Source: Bradyrhizobium sp. (GTDB lineage Bacteria; Pseudomonadota; Alphaproteobacteria; Rhizobiales; Xanthobacteraceae). Taken from it: 42,013 bases of DNA. The position numbers and the translations under genes are program-made. Numbering within the stretch: position 1 is the stretch's first letter; each line of letters begins with the position of its first letter. Location: the NCBI GenBank assembly GCA_018971675.1, contig JAGXAF010000004.1:1-42013 (forward strand), in the 5' to 3' direction. The notes beneath the pieces are model-generated. The model ran no database searches and was not told where the DNA came from. It saw nothing but the letters and a program-made list of their open reading frames with translations. Positions 33,647 through 41,516 of this stretch are shown one piece after another.

Positions 33647-33866
33647 TCTTCTCGAAACTCGTGCCGGGCGGCTGCTCAATAGCGGTCATCGCTAGCGTAA
33701 TGACAGCCTGGCAGCGTGCCCTCATCAGCTTTCCGTCTATTCCTTGTCGGCATCACAGACCGCAAGGCCGTCTCTTAACATCTATGCATAGTATATCTTT
33801 AAGTTCGATGCAATACCTAAATGAGGCGATGCCGCATACAAAATGAACCCGATGCCCGCGTACAAA

Positions 33867-33889
33867 AAGATATATTGAAAATATTTCTT
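33867..33889 (+). promoter_or_regulatory. NsrR-type operator candidate upstream of the ferredoxin gene
   Basis: Two 11-base arms, AAGATATATTG and AAATATTTCTT, face each other around a single A; 9 of 11 positions are symmetrical. The 11-1-11 layout and the AAGAT..ATT arms follow the NsrR consensus known from enterobacteria. The site lies 78 bp before the ferredoxin start, and an NsrR-like gene closes the gene series downstream. Confidence 0.55.
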
Positions 33890-33967
33890 TTACGTGCCAA
33901 GATGCCAAGGTTCTTCTTGTTTAAAGACATCGGGCGTGGCCGCTCGGATGCCTGAAAGGGCTGGCTG

Positions 33968-34306
33968 ATGACTCACGTCGTCACCGATAACTGCATCAAA
34001 TGCAAATACATGGATTGCGTGGAGGTTTGCCCCGTCGACTGCTTCTACGTCGGAGAAAACATGCTGGTCATTCATCCCGACGAGTGCATCGATTGCGGCG
34101 TTTGCGTGCCGGAATGTCCTGCCGAAGCGATCTTCCCTGACAGCGATCCGGCTGCCGAGCCGCGCTGGATCGAATTCAATCGCAGCTACGCCGAACTCTG
34201 GCCGAACGTCGTGGCAAAGGGCGCCCCGCCCGCTGACGCCGATTTCTGGAATGGCATACCGAACAAATTGGGCGAACACTTCAGCGCGAAGCCGGGCGAG
34301 GGCTAA
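33968..34306 (+). CDS. fdxA: Seven-iron ferredoxin, FdxA type
   Basis: The 112-residue protein matches FdxA in length and sequence. [21 protein letters not shown] near residues 9-29 and [16 protein letters not shown] near 40-55 supply the cysteines for one 3Fe-4S and one 4Fe-4S cluster. The C-terminal extension is the one usual in this family. It is a low-potential electron carrier in the cytoplasm. As first gene after the NsrR-type dyad it may feed electrons to a repair or NO-related enzyme of the cluster. Confidence 0.93.
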   Translation: MTHVVTDNCIKCKYMDCVEVCPVDCFYVGENMLVIHPDECIDCGVCVPECPAEAIFPDSDPAAEPRWIEFNRSYAELWPNVVAKGAPPADADFWNGIPNKLGEHFSAKPGEG

Positions 34307-34392
34307 GGCACTCGGCGAGCTGCTATCTCGATCCGCCGTCATGGTCGCCGCGGCGGTGGACCAGACCCTGGTGCGACCGCAGGAGAACCCGA

Positions 34393-34638
34393 ATGTCCAA
34401 TACGAACGGAGATGAAGCCGTCATCGACGTGCGCGAGCTTCCGCCGGCTCAGCGGCACCAGAAGATCTTTCGACTCGTCAATGCGCTTGCGCCCGGGCGC
34501 TCGTTCATCCTGGTGAACGATCATGATCCCAAGCCGCTCTACTATCAACTGGAGGCCGAATATCCGAAGCAATTCTCCTGGACTTATGTCGACCGCGGCC
34601 CCGCGGTCTGGCGCGTCGAGATAGAAAAAGTTGCTTGA
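34393..34638 (+). CDS. DUF2249 protein, single domain
   Basis: The 81-residue protein is one DUF2249 domain (VIDVRELPPAQRHQKIFRLVNALAPGRSFILVNDHDPKPLYYQLEAEYP). The fold is TusA-like. DUF2249 genes are frequent members of predicted NO-responsive (NsrR/Dnr) regulons, but their reaction is unknown. AGGAG lies before the ATG. It is followed by a membrane protein and then by a tandem DUF2249 gene. Confidence 0.85.
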   Translation: MSNTNGDEAVIDVRELPPAQRHQKIFRLVNALAPGRSFILVNDHDPKPLYYQLEAEYPKQFSWTYVDRGPAVWRVEIEKVA

Positions 34639-34707
34639 ACACTCATCAGCGAACGGAAGCGAAGCAGCAACGCTTTGCTTCCGTCCCTTCTCCAGGCAAG
34701 AGCAATC

Positions 34708-36060
34708 ATGATCGGAGCGTCCCTTTCCAGATGGACAATGAGTTATTTCTCGGTCGCGCTCCTTTCGCTTCTGGGCGCCGAGGCGCTCATGGTCGCGGGC
34801 TTCGGCTTTCCAAGCCGGCCGATCGCAGCGCCGCAAACGCTCATTCTCGTGCATCTGGTCGCGATCGGCTGGCTCAGCCTCTTGATGTCCGGGGCCCTCA
34901 TTCAGTTCGTTCCGGTTCTTGTCGCAAAGCCGCTCGCCCATCCCGATCTACCCGCCGCGGCGCTCGCTCTTCTCTTGATTGGGCTGGCAAGTCTGATTGC
35001 CGGCTTTTGCGAAATGGCAGGTATTTCCCTGACTTCGATGCCATGGTTGCCGTTTGGCGCGATCATCCTGTCGGCCGGATTCGGGCTCAATCTGTGGAAT
35101 CTCGGTCGGACCCTATGGTCTGCGCGCCCCGTCGGCCTACCCGCGCGTTTTGTTGTCGCCGGTCTCGTCAGCCTTGCCGGCGTCGTGGCTCTCGGAATTG
35201 TATTTTCCCTCAACCTCGCCCGATGGACAACGAGCGAGGTTCTCGTCGCGCTGACAGCGCACGGCGTTGCCCTTCATGCCGCGCTGGGCCTTGGCGGCTG
35301 GCTTGGTTTCACGGCAATAGGAGTCAGTTATCGCCTGCTTGCGATGTTCATGCTGGCGCCGGAAGAGAAGCGTTGGACCAGCCGTATCGCGCTCGGTACC
35401 GGAACCGCTTCGATAGTTGTGCTGCTGGTCGGCGGCCCTGCGTGCGTGCTTTTCGGCCTGAACGTGGATTACGCTCTCGTCGTGGCCCTTCTGATGGCCG
35501 GCATTTGTGTGGCGTTTTACGGCCATGACGTCGTGCGGCTCTATCAAACCCGCAAGCGACGGAATATGGAGTTGAACACGCGCATGGCTGCCGTGGCGCT
35601 GGGCGGACTCGGCATCGCAGCTGTCCTGTTGTTGGCGTTGGCAGCTCTCGGAGAGGTCGTGCGATATATCGGCGCGGTCGTATTCTTCGTTGCGTTTGGC
35701 TGGCTCTCCGGGCTGGGTCTTGCCAAGCTCTACAAGATTGTCGCCTTTCTCACCTGGCTCCAATGCTATGGCCCATTGATCGGCAAGCAGGCGACGCCAC
35801 GCGTTCAGGATCTTGCCGACGAACCGCGCGCGATGCCCTGGTTCTGGCTGTATTTCGCGAGTGTCAGTGCTGCATCAGTGGCGGCTTTTCTCGATACTCC
35901 GCCAGCTTTCCGGATCGCGGCGCTCGGGATGCTCGTCGCCACCGCCGGCATTTGCGTCGAGCTCGTGCGAATTCGTACCCTGAAATCCGTCCCGACACCG
36001 ATGTTGCCCGAAGGCGTTCAAGCGCGCCCTCGACTGATCCTGCCCGGCTTGGAAAGATGA
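34708..36060 (+). CDS. Polytopic membrane protein with intramembrane histidines
   Basis: The 450-residue protein has about 12 membrane helices. His49 (LILVHLVAIGW) and His185/His190 (LTAHGVALHAALGLGGWLGF) lie inside predicted helices, a pattern seen in heme- or copper-binding membrane proteins. The wording SGALIQFVPVL and GVSYRLLAMF reminds me of a family distantly related to heme-copper subunit I or NnrS-like proteins. I cannot assign it firmly. It is embedded in the NO island between DUF2249 genes, so a role in NO or nitrogen-oxide metabolism is inferred. The ATG at 34708 is preferred over an in-frame TTG at 34675. Confidence 0.8.
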   Translation: MIGASLSRWTMSYFSVALLSLLGAEALMVAGFGFPSRPIAAPQTLILVHLVAIGWLSLLMSGALIQFVPVLVAKPLAHPDLPAAALALLLIGLASLIAGFCEMAGISLTSMPWLPFGAIILSAGFGLNLWNLGRTLWSARPVGLPARFVVAGLVSLAGVVALGIVFSLNLARWTTSEVLVALTAHGVALHAALGLGGWLGFTAIGVSYRLLAMFMLAPEEKRWTSRIALGTGTASIVVLLVGGPACVLFGLNVDYALVVALLMAGICVAFYGHDVVRLYQTRKRRNMELNTRMAAVALGGLGIAAVLLLALAALGEVVRYIGAVVFFVAFGWLSGLGLAKLYKIVAFLTWLQCYGPLIGKQATPRVQDLADEPRAMPWFWLYFASVSAASVAAFLDTPPAFRIAALGMLVATAGICVELVRIRTLKSVPTPMLPEGVQARPRLILPGLER

Positions 36061-36070
36061 GGAGTAACCG

Positions 36071-36619
36071 ATGACCCCAGTGCCACATGAACTCGATGTC
36101 CGCCCGATCCTGCGGGCCGGCGGAGAACCGTTCGCCGCCATCATGGAAGCTGTCAAAGGGCTCGGCCCCGAACAGCCCCTCCGGTTGCTCGCTACGTTCG
36201 AACCGACGCCTCTCTACCATGTGCTGGCCAAGAAGGGCTTCGATCACGCAGCACGAGAGATCGGCGAGGGCGATTGGGAAGTGCTGTTCACACCGAACGC
36301 CAGGACTGCCGGCACGCCAGCGGACCGGCCGCCCGCGCGGAATGCGGAAGCTGCTGCTTCGACCGGCAATTGGCCGGCGCCCTGCCGTGAACTCGACAAT
36401 CGCGACCTTGATCCGCCAGAGCCGATGGTGCGTACGCTCGCAGCCGTCGAAGAGTTGCAGCCGGGCGGAGTCCTGTGCTCGCTGCTATGCCGCGAACCCG
36501 TTTTCCTTTTTCCCGAATTGGCCAAACGTGGACATCAATGGCTCGGAGCGTTCGAGCCGGACGGAACGACCTACAAGCTCCTTGTTCGCAAGGCATCTCA
36601 AAAGGCACCGGCAGCATGA
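36071..36619 (+). CDS. DUF2249 tandem protein
   Basis: The 182-residue protein contains two DUF2249 domains. The first spans about 6-72 (ELDVRPILRAGGEPFAAIMEAVKGL, then ATFEPTPLYHVLAKKGF). The second spans about 105-175 (RELDNRDLDPPEPMVRTLAAVEEL, then LFPELAKRGHQW), joined by an Ala/Pro-rich linker. GAGGAG is placed well before the ATG. It overlaps the next gene by ATGA, tying it to the Fe-S protein that follows. Role unknown, presumably shared with the single-domain DUF2249 protein upstream. Confidence 0.83.
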   Translation: MTPVPHELDVRPILRAGGEPFAAIMEAVKGLGPEQPLRLLATFEPTPLYHVLAKKGFDHAAREIGEGDWEVLFTPNARTAGTPADRPPARNAEAAASTGNWPAPCRELDNRDLDPPEPMVRTLAAVEELQPGGVLCSLLCREPVFLFPELAKRGHQWLGAFEPDGTTYKLLVRKASQKAPAA

Positions 36620-36930
36620 ACGGCAGCAGCGAACTCGTCGGCCGCGTGCGCGAAGCGCTGCGTGAGGTAATCGATCCTGAAATCGGCTTCAATATCGTCG
36701 ACATCGGTCTCGTGTACGACATAGCCCTTGAGAAGCGCGGCATCGTCAAGATAACGATGACGACCACCACGAAAGGCTGTCCGGCGACGGATTTCCTGAA
36801 GGACGGCGTCGGCGAAGCCGCGCACAACGTCGAGGGCGTGCATTCGGCCGATATCAGGCTCACCTACGATCCTCCCTGGACGCCCGACATGATGAGTTCC
36901 GAAGCAAAGCAATATCTCGGGGGTCGCTGA
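36616..36930 (+). CDS. MIP18/PaaD-type iron-sulfur assembly protein
   Basis: The 104-residue protein is a MIP18 (DUF59) domain. It shows VIDPEIGFNIVDIGLVYDIAL near residues 19-39 and the family's reactive cysteine in TTKGCPATDFL near 56. Relatives (SufT, PaaD) help mature Fe-S proteins. NO destroys Fe-S clusters, so a repair protein fits the surrounding genes; that link is inference. Starts and stops overlap with both neighbours, by four bases and one base. Confidence 0.88.
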   Translation: MNGSSELVGRVREALREVIDPEIGFNIVDIGLVYDIALEKRGIVKITMTTTTKGCPATDFLKDGVGEAAHNVEGVHSADIRLTYDPPWTPDMMSSEAKQYLGGR

Positions 36931-37166
36931 TGGCGCGAGAACTGGCTGGTGCGGGTTTCGACTATTCGACGCTGGATCAGATCGTATCGCCGCAGGAACA
37001 GATCATCGGGTTGCTTCTCGATGGTTTGCAGAAGCTTGCGGAGGCTGGCGAGACGGATGCCGCCTGCCATATCGCGGGAACGGCCTGCGCCATCCTCCGG
37101 CGCGCCTCTCCTCGGGATGAGCGCCGCTTCAGCGCGTTGCTGCAACGACTCGTGCGGCGACTCTGA
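36930..37166 (+). CDS. Small helical protein of unknown function
   Basis: The 78-residue protein is mostly helical (QIIGLLLDGLQKLAEAGETDAACHIAGTACAILRR) with two cysteines in the middle. It resembles no family I can name. Its start codon shares one base with the previous stop codon, and the cupin gene follows 23 bp later, so it is very likely a translated member of the operon. Confidence 0.75.
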   Translation: MARELAGAGFDYSTLDQIVSPQEQIIGLLLDGLQKLAEAGETDAACHIAGTACAILRRASPRDERRFSALLQRLVRRL

Positions 37167-37189
37167 AGCGAAAGAGCGGAGTGAGATCA

Positions 37190-37510
37190 ATGAACGAACA
37201 ATCGGAGCTTTGGCAGGCGATCCCGCCGGGCCTCCCGGCCGACGTCGTCGCCTACGGTCGGACGCCGGACTTTACGCCACAGACTCTCCCCGCGGCGTTC
37301 AAGTCTGCACATACGACCAAGTCCGGGGTGTGGGGTTTGATCCGTGTGCTCGAAGGTCGCTTGTCTTATCACCTGGAGCTGCCGCACGAGGGTTCGAAAT
37401 TGGTGTCCGCCGGCGAAACGGCTCCGATTCCGCCGAACATTCCGCACCGGGTCGCGTTCGTCGAAGGCGGCCGCTTTTTCGTGGAATTCTTCAAGAAGCG
37501 AAACCCGTGA
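37190..37510 (+). CDS. DUF1971 cupin-like protein
   Basis: The 106-residue protein has the DUF1971 layout: LPADVVAYGRTPDFTPQTLP at the N-terminus, a GVWGLIRVLEGRLSYHLE strand pair, and a closing PIPPNIPHRVAF with the His of the cupin metal site. DUF1971 also occurs fused to or beside tellurite-resistance and truncated hemoglobin proteins. GGAG precedes the ATG at 37190. The stop overlaps the hemoglobin start (GTGA), so the two are coupled. Confidence 0.82.
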   Translation: MNEQSELWQAIPPGLPADVVAYGRTPDFTPQTLPAAFKSAHTTKSGVWGLIRVLEGRLSYHLELPHEGSKLVSAGETAPIPPNIPHRVAFVEGGRFFVEFFKKRNP

Positions 37511-37932
37511 GGAACGACGAAGGCTCGCCAACTCGTCCGCGCACCCCTTATGTCAAGGCGCCGGGCATTGCCGTGGGGATCGGAGAGGAGTTGATCCGCG
37601 CCGTGGTCGAAGCCTTTTACGTCCGCGTGCGCGCGGATGCGGATTTAGGCCCCATTTTTCAGAGGATTTTGGACTGGCCGGCGCACCTAACCCGCATGTG
37701 CGATTTCTGGTCCTCGGTCATACTGATCACGGGAGCCTACAAAGGCGACGTGATCGGCCAGCATCTTCCGCTGCCTGGTCTCACCGAGCGCCATTTTGGC
37801 AGATGGATCGAACTCTTCGAAGCCACGACGAGAGAGTTTTGCACGCCTCAACAGGCTGCCGTGTTTTCGCTGCGAGCGGCGAAAATCGCAGAGGCCATCA
37901 AGGCCGCTCGAAGAAGATCGGCACAGGCTTGA
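37507..37932 (+). CDS. Group III truncated hemoglobin
   Basis: The 141-residue protein begins at a GTG overlapping the cupin stop. It carries group III (P-type) truncated-hemoglobin features: LGPIFQRILDWPAHLTRMCDFWSSV at about 48-72, the proximal-His region LPGLTERHFGRWIELF near 95, and the Trp of FWSS. Relatives such as Campylobacter Ctb bind O2 and NO and moderate nitrosative stress. Position in the NO island before an NsrR-like gene supports this role. The start codon choice is by overlap; no ATG is available near it. Confidence 0.9.
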   Translation: MRNDEGSPTRPRTPYVKAPGIAVGIGEELIRAVVEAFYVRVRADADLGPIFQRILDWPAHLTRMCDFWSSVILITGAYKGDVIGQHLPLPGLTERHFGRWIELFEATTREFCTPQQAAVFSLRAAKIAEAIKAARRRSAQA

Positions 37933-38148
37933 CCCAGACCTTGCAAAAAGCCCTGCCGCCGTTGCAAACGATGAACCGCCAATACTTACGGCTCTGCACT
38001 GATTCGATCGCGCGGTGGCAGGCTAAGTCAACTGCGGATCCTCACGGCTGAATCCCTGCAACTTGCAAAACATACACGTAACCTATACCTTTCTGTCGTT
38101 TAGATATTCTTTCGTCAATCGCGGTGACGTCACCCTTTGGGATCTTTC

Positions 38149-38577
38149 ATGCGACTTACCAACTTTACCGACTACGCGCTGAGACTTTTGATGTTTGCCG
38201 CCGCCCATGAAGACAGGTTGATCACCATCGAGGAGGTTACCGAGGTTTACAAGATCTCGCGGGGACATCTCATGAAGGTGACGAATAGCCTGACACGGGC
38301 AGGCTATCTGAAAGCGGTGCGTGGACGATCCGGCGGGCTGAAATTGGCTAAATCACCTCGCAAGATACGGCTCGGAGATGTCGTGCGGGCAACGGAGCCC
38401 GATTTCGCGCTGGTCGAATGTTTCGGTGCGGAAAGCCAGTGCCGCATAACGCGCTGCTGTCGATTGGCGCCCATCCTGAGAGAGGGAATTAGTGCGTTCA
38501 ACACGGTCCTGGACAAGTACACGCTCGCCGATCTCATGCTCCGGCCAAGAGATTTCGGGATGCGCACCGCAGCCTGA
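38149..38577 (+). CDS. nsrR: Rrf2-family Fe-S regulator, NsrR-like
   Basis: The 142-residue protein begins MRLTNFTDYALRLL, close to NsrR, with a winged helix ending in RAGYLKAVRGRSGGL. Three cysteine positions, 91, 98 and 103/104 (ECFGAESQC and TRCCRL), match the cluster-binding spacing of NsrR, the NO-sensing repressor. NO attacks the cluster and relieves repression. It follows the hemoglobin gene after 216 bp, so it may have its own promoter. An NsrR-type dyad stands before the ferredoxin gene. Other Rrf2 members (RirA, IscR) are less alike at the N-terminus. Confidence 0.88.
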   Translation: MRLTNFTDYALRLLMFAAAHEDRLITIEEVTEVYKISRGHLMKVTNSLTRAGYLKAVRGRSGGLKLAKSPRKIRLGDVVRATEPDFALVECFGAESQCRITRCCRLAPILREGISAFNTVLDKYTLADLMLRPRDFGMRTAA

Positions 38578-38607
38578 CCTGTATTGCGTTTCCACCTACT
38601 TGAAAAA

Positions 38608-38647
38608 ATCCCACGGCAGACCTCGAGGCGAGGGCATACCGTGGGAT
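38608..38647 (+). terminator. Nested hairpin after the nsrR-like gene
   Basis: ATCCCACGG at 38608 pairs with CCGTGGGAT ending at 38647, and inside the loop CCTCG-AGG-CGAGG forms a second stem. It lies 30 bases after the stop. No T run follows, so it could be a terminator or another structured RNA element. Confidence 0.5.
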
Positions 38648-39666
38648 CAGGCGCGCATAGGGGGAGGAACCCTAAACGCGAAAATGCTAAACTTCCGACG
38701 AGCGCGTGGTTCGCGCCACTAGAGGCAGCATCCACGTCAGGCAATCACTCGTTTCCGCCGCCATGGCCAGCGGCAACAATTCATCCTGAAACGATAACAT
38801 GCAAGCATAATATATCTTTAACAAGGGTTCGGCAACAACGATCGTGCTTCGGCGCAGGAAGAGATAGGCGGTCGTTGCGGACGAGAGCAGCTTGAGCGCA
38901 CTGCGATCGATCAGGAACGATCGATGAAGGCTGCGCTTGCAATGCGATGACCGAGCATTGCTGCAAACTTGTATCTGTGAGAAGGTCGTCAGTCCCGCCG
39001 TGATCGGCCAGCTGATTTCCTCGACGTGATCGCGGCCGAGCGCTTCTCGCCTTGAATTGCGCCGACACCGTTCCAGTAGTGCGCGATTTCCGAGCCCAAG
39101 GCGTTGTTCGAGGGTAGCGATTTTCCCGAAAGGGAAACGACAACGCCCGGTGCCGTCTGCTCCGCTGGCCGTCCGGGCACGATCAGCACGTTGTCCGATC
39201 GAAGCACGGTCAAGATCGTCGATCGTTGCTCTCAAAACGAGACATTCCAGCCTGTTCGCGCCCGGATCGGAGCCCCAATGCCCAGCTTTCAAGCCAGCGT
39301 GGCGCAGTTCGTCGGCGGCCTCGCTTGGACGGGCGTTAAGATCTGCAAATCGGGGGTAGCAGCCTGCGCCTTAAATTATTGACCTCGTATTCAAAAAGGC
39401 AAAAAGACGCACAAAAAAATATCCTCGAAACAGGTCCGCGCCCAATAGCGTCGTTCCAAGTTTCCAGCGGGCGACGACATGAACCATTTGATTGCACTTC
39501 ATAGCAAAAAAGATGCACACATCATCCCGCATCATTCGTTTGTGCATGGAGATGTTGCGATGCATGAAATCGGGCGACACCTTTTTGGTACTTTTGCCAA
39601 GTGTTTATGAACCGGCTGCGAAGCAGGACGTAACAGGCTGCGCCCACCGGTGGGATTCCGAGAACG
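38648..39666. other. Gene-poor interval of about 1 kb before cysJ
   Basis: I cannot support a gene here. A minus-strand frame from about 39292 to 38687 is open but switches character midway, and parts of other frames look as protein-like as it does, which suggests a decayed gene. At 38796-38818 the arms AACATGCAAGC and TAATATATCTT weakly echo the NsrR-type dyad. From 39360 on the DNA is AT-rich and must hold the cysJ promoter. ATGCACA and TGTGCAT form an inverted pair about 20 bases apart near 39512-39546. Confidence 0.45.
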
Positions 39667-41505
39667 ATGACAAGACCGGAACTGACAGGGCCCAGCCTAT
39701 CCAGCGACCAATGGCGTCAAATCAGCGAATTGGCGACGTCGCTGACGCCTGAGCAGGCCATCTGGATCAGCGGATACTTTGCTGGCCTCGGACATCAACT
39801 GCGTACGTCGCCAATCGGCATCGGCAATCTACCTGTTGCGAATCTTCCGCCGCCGACGCGACCGCAGGCAACGTCATCGCGTCATCTGACCGTACTGTTC
39901 GCTTCGGAGACAGGTAACAGTGCCGAGCTTGCCACGTCGGTCGTCGATGCTGCCCAGGCGCTGGGTATCAACGTACGGCGTTCCGACATTGCCGAATACA
40001 AGCCCCGAAATCTTGCGGAAGAGCAAGACCTGCTGGTGATCACCAGCACGCACGGAGAGGGCGACCCGCCGCAAACGGCACTTACGTTTTTCGAGTTTAT
40101 CGAAAGCCGCAGGGCACCGAAGCTCCCGAACCTGCGCTTTGCGGTGCTGGCGCTCGGCGATTCCAGTTACGAACGTTTCTGTGAGGCCGGCAAGCGACTG
40201 GATCGACGGTTCGAGGAACTGGGCGGACAACGCCTGGCGGACCGTATCGATTGCGACGTCGATTTCGAGGAGCCTGCGGCAGTCTGGATCCAGGAAGTGC
40301 TTGGAAAGTTTACGCCGGCCGCACAGGTTCAGGCGCCGGCATTCGAGGCAAAAGGCCAGATCGCAAGCGCTGATGGCAGGCCCGTCGCCTTCGACAAGAA
40401 GCATCCGTTTCTGGCCCCGGTTCTCGACAATATCGTTCTCACGGGCCGCGGCTCGACCAAAGAGACACGACATATCGAATTGTCGCTGGCAGATTCCGGA
40501 CTCGTCTATCGTCCCGGCGATGCGTTGGGTGTGCAAGCGCGGAACGAGCCAACGGTCGCTGCCGCACTGATCGAGCGCCTGGCTCTTTCAGGAGACGCTC
40601 TGGTCAACGTCAAGAAGGCGTCGATCACCCTCACCGATGCGCTCGAACGAGTCTTCGAGATCACGACAGCGACGCCACGCTTTCTGGACCACTGGGCCGA
40701 TATTACCAACGCCACGGAATTGCTCGAACTGCGCAAGCCCGAACAGAGCGAGGCGCGCACGGCGTTCCTGCGCGGACATCATGTGCTGGATATCATCGAG
40801 CGCTTTCCGGCTCCCGGTATCGATGCGGACACGCTACTGGCTGGCTTGCGGCCGTTGCAGCCGCGACTCTATTCGATAGCGTCCAGCCTCTCGGCCATGC
40901 CCGAGGAGGCGCATCTTACGGTCAGTACGGTACGATACGAACTCCTCGATCGGTCACGCGCCGGGGTCGCATCCGGATATCTCGCGATGCAGACAGGGGA
41001 AGGCGCGCATGTTCCGGTCTACATCCAGTCCAACGATCACTTTCACCTCCCTGACGACGACGTGTCGATCCTGATGATCGGAGCCGGCACCGGCGTCGCG
41101 CCCTATCGCGCCTTCATGCAGGAAAGGGAAGCTCGCGGCGCCACCGGCCAATCCTGGCTGGTGTTCGGCGAGCGCAATTTCCGCTCGGATTTTCTCTATC
41201 AGGTCGAGTGGCAGGCATTGCTGAAGAACCAGATCCTGACTCGCATGGATGTCGCGTTCTCGCGCGATTCGTCGCCGAAGACGTACGTCCAGGACCGGCT
41301 GCGTCAGCAGGGCCGGGACGTATACGCATGGCTTGAAGAAGGCGCCCACCTGTACGTCTGCGGAGATGCCGCGCACATGGCGCCCGACGTGCATGCAGCG
41401 CTCATTGAAATCCTTGAGCGGCATGGTGGTCTCGACCGGGAAGCCGGCAGCGAATATCTCGCCGCCATGACCCGGGATCGCCGCTATCGGCGTGACGTCT
41501 ACTGA
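39667..41505 (+). CDS. cysJ: Sulfite reductase flavoprotein subunit (CysJ)
   Basis: The 612-residue diflavin reductase has an N-terminal tail of about 70 residues and a flavodoxin domain about 73-215 (LFASETGNSAELA, STHGEGDPP, LGDSSYERFCEAG). A FAD domain follows, with RLYSIASSLS near 400, and then an NADPH domain with MIGAGTGVAPYRAFMQER near 470 and VCGDAAHMAPDVHAAL. The end, RRYRRDVY, is typical of CysJ. It passes electrons from NADPH via FAD and FMN to the siroheme subunit, which is encoded 11 bp downstream. Confidence 0.94.
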   Translation: MTRPELTGPSLSSDQWRQISELATSLTPEQAIWISGYFAGLGHQLRTSPIGIGNLPVANLPPPTRPQATSSRHLTVLFASETGNSAELATSVVDAAQALGINVRRSDIAEYKPRNLAEEQDLLVITSTHGEGDPPQTALTFFEFIESRRAPKLPNLRFAVLALGDSSYERFCEAGKRLDRRFEELGGQRLADRIDCDVDFEEPAAVWIQEVLGKFTPAAQVQAPAFEAKGQIASADGRPVAFDKKHPFLAPVLDNIVLTGRGSTKETRHIELSLADSGLVYRPGDALGVQARNEPTVAAALIERLALSGDALVNVKKASITLTDALERVFEITTATPRFLDHWADITNATELLELRKPEQSEARTAFLRGHHVLDIIERFPAPGIDADTLLAGLRPLQPRLYSIASSLSAMPEEAHLTVSTVRYELLDRSRAGVASGYLAMQTGEGAHVPVYIQSNDHFHLPDDDVSILMIGAGTGVAPYRAFMQEREARGATGQSWLVFGERNFRSDFLYQVEWQALLKNQILTRMDVAFSRDSSPKTYVQDRLRQQGRDVYAWLEEGAHLYVCGDAAHMAPDVHAALIEILERHGGLDREAGSEYLAAMTRDRRYRRDVY

Positions 41506-41516
41506 GGCCGGCCGCG

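Larger units (their letters stand above)
33480..33967. other. Divergent regulatory region between the heme-copper operon and the NO island
   Basis: No gene is supportable. The part from 33780 to 33900 is strikingly AT-rich compared with the surroundings. It holds the dyads listed separately, and near 33587-33615 a tandem repeat of CAGCGGATTTTCT/TAGCGGATTTTCT. Promoters for both directions must lie here. Confidence 0.55.

Noticed and set aside
38687..39292. A 201-codon minus-strand frame before cysJ
   Set aside because: Its composition changes midway and other frames look equally protein-like; it may be a decayed gene, so I list the region as gene-poor instead.
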